Shown here piece after piece: positions 62,982 through 64,000 of a stretch of 64,000 nucleotides of DNA (position 1 is the first letter of the stretch; each line of letters starts with the position of its first letter). A program made the position numbers and the translations under genes. The stretch is taken from assembly GCA_041398905.1 (NCBI GenBank), contig JAWKTV010000003.1, positions 62,001 through 126,000 on the forward strand. The letters run 5' to 3'. The notes under the pieces were generated by a model that was given only the letters and a program-made list of their open reading frames with translations, did not search any database and was not told where the DNA came from. This stretch comes from JAWKTV01 sp041398905 (lineage in GTDB: Bacteria; Planctomycetota; Planctomycetia; Planctomycetales; Planctomycetaceae).

Positions 62982-64000
62982 ATGTCGACCACGGCGACGC
63001 ATCTCTCTTCCGAGCAGACCGAAAAAACGATCCGTTTCATCACCGCCGCTCGCGCGCAGATTGCCCGCGTCGTGGTGGGGCAAGACGTCGTGGTCGAGCG
63101 ACTGCTGGTGGCATTGTTCACCGGGGGGCATATCCTGCTGCAGGGGGTGCCGGGCCTGGCGAAGACGCTACTGGTGTCGGTGCTCGCCAAGTCGATCGAT
63201 CTGACGTTCGCCCGCGTGCAGTTCACGATCGACCTGCTGCCATCGGACATCCTCGGCAGCGAGATTCTCGATCAGCGGACCAACGACTTCCGTGTCGTCC
63301 AGGGGCCGATCTTCACGAACCTGCTGCTGGCGGACGAGATCAACCGCGCCGCCCCGAAGGTGCAGTCGGCTCTGCTCGAGGCAATGCAGGAACGCAAGGT
63401 GACGATCGGCAAGACGACGTTCCCGCTGCCGGCTCCGTTCCTGGTGATCGCCACGCAGAACCCCGTCGAGCAAAGCGGCACGTTCGAACTCCCGGAAGCA
63501 CAGCTCGACCGATTCATGCTCTGCCACCGGCTCGAATATCCCACGCCGGAGGAAGAACGCGAAGTGCTGATGCGAAACCTGAAACTCGGCATTCAACGCA
63601 AGGATCAGGGGGCGATCGTCAAAACCGAATTCGACGCCCTCGACGACGGCCCCGTCGGTAACACCGAAGACCTGATTGAAGCAATGGAAGCGGTACATCA
63701 GGTTCATGTCTCGGAGATCTTCGTCGAGCACGTGGTCGAACTTGTGAAGCGGACCCGGAACCACCCGCTCATCGAACTCGGCTGCAGCCCGCGCGCTGGT
63801 ATCGCGCTCACGAAAGCCGCCCGCGCCCGGGCGCTCATTCACGGCCGCGACTATGTCGTCCCCGATGATCTCTACGCGCTGGCTGATGACGTCATCCTGC
63901 ACCGCATTCGATTGACCTACGAGGCACTGGCCGAAGGGTATACCGGTCAGTCCGTGTTGCAGGAACTGCTCAACGAGTTTGGTTACGCCCCGGTGGCGTG
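62982..64000 (+). CDS. MoxR-family AAA+ ATPase, 3' end outside window
   Basis: First 339 residues of an AAA+ ATPase of the MoxR type, chaperone-like proteins that activate von Willebrand factor A-domain partners or metal-dependent enzymes. Walker A is ILLQGVPGLAKTLL (about 52-65), Walker B LLLADEINRAAPKVQSALLEAMQE (about 115-138, in part), sensor 1 LVIATQNPVEQSGTFELPEAQLDRF (in part) and sensor 2 GCSPRAGIALTKAARA. The gene runs off the right edge. The usual neighbour, a DUF58 protein, would be expected directly downstream. Confidence 0.9.
   Translation, partial: MSTTATHLSSEQTEKTIRFITAARAQIARVVVGQDVVVERLLVALFTGGHILLQGVPGLAKTLLVSVLAKSIDLTFARVQFTIDLLPSDILGSEILDQRTNDFRVVQGPIFTNLLLADEINRAAPKVQSALLEAMQERKVTIGKTTFPLPAPFLVIATQNPVEQSGTFELPEAQLDRFMLCHRLEYPTPEEEREVLMRNLKLGIQRKDQGAIVKTEFDALDDGPVGNTEDLIEAMEAVHQVHVSEIFVEHVVELVKRTRNHPLIELGCSPRAGIALTKAARARALIHGRDYVVPDDLYALADDVILHRIRLTYEALAEGYTGQSVLQELLNEFGYAPVA

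Noticed and set aside
1..64000. tRNA, rRNA, CRISPR, prophage or insertion sequence features
   Set aside because: No T-loop-like GGTTCRANYCC with matching arms, no rRNA-like stretch, no regular short repeat array and no transposase or integrase motifs were found by eye. A tRNAscan or HMM search could still reveal something I missed.

Overview
This is a GC-rich window from a bacterium, most likely a member of the Planctomycetota. The evidence is a set of families that are typical of that phylum: a TIGR02604-type 'membrane-bound dehydrogenase', two DUF1559 proteins, a TIGR03009-type secreted protein, a DUF5658 membrane protein, a FHA-GAF-phosphatase protein, and one palindromic repeat whose accidental translation reads 'EGEAPAEP'. 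No rRNA, tRNA, CRISPR array or transposase was recognised.

Layout, left to right. 1-7.9 kb: the left-truncated dehydrogenase, a lipoprotein-DUF1559 chimera, a STAS protein, and a transglutaminase-like protein coupled to an SBF-type transporter. 8.0-13.5 kb: a compact minus-strand run (methyltransferase, DtxR/MntR-type regulator, HAD phosphatase, M20 deacylase, DUF5658, FAH-family hydrolase, MtfA-like peptidase). 13.5-20.8 kb: a class IV aminotransferase, a coiled-coil membrane protein, a hidden His-rich secreted protein, a heavily broken DUF1559 pilin-like gene, an orphan Flp-like pilin, and a phospholipase C-like/DUF4332 fusion. 21-25.3 kb: an ABC exporter (ATPase, FtsX-type permease, lipid-anchored partner) preceded by a double NIPSNAP protein. 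25.7-31.5 kb: pyrD, trpS, a large HTH protein, a Cys-rich secreted protein, a Nudix protein and a small secreted protein. 32-38 kb: a FHA-GAF-phosphatase, and a molybdenum-flavoured group (MoaD-like, ModC-like ATPase, mogA). 38-43 kb: a trypsin-like protease, an AlaC/DAP-type aminotransferase, GAPDH and a PIG-L deacetylase. 43-49 kb: the imuA-imuB-dnaE2 mutagenic repair cassette behind an AT-rich SOS-box-like palindrome. 49.6-56.7 kb: a TIGR03009 protein, a GlsB/YeaQ-like protein, dapB, a ketoglutarate-semialdehyde-type dehydrogenase, and an ECF sigma/anti-sigma/membrane-protein operon. 57-64 kb: GCS2-type ligase with a homocysteine methyltransferase, a radical SAM protein, DUF1990, a small membrane protein and a right-truncated MoxR ATPase.

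A dominant property of the window is frameshifts. At least a dozen conserved genes are split, some repeatedly (dnaE2 about nine times, the second DUF1559 gene about nine times in 0.95 kb). Where the protein family tells what the base string should be, the repair is usually one to four missing bases, often a shortened G or C run or a lost GC/CA dinucleotide. This looks like deletion-biased sequencing or assembly error more than decay, although true pseudogenes cannot be excluded. Coordinates of split genes below span the whole reconstructed gene.
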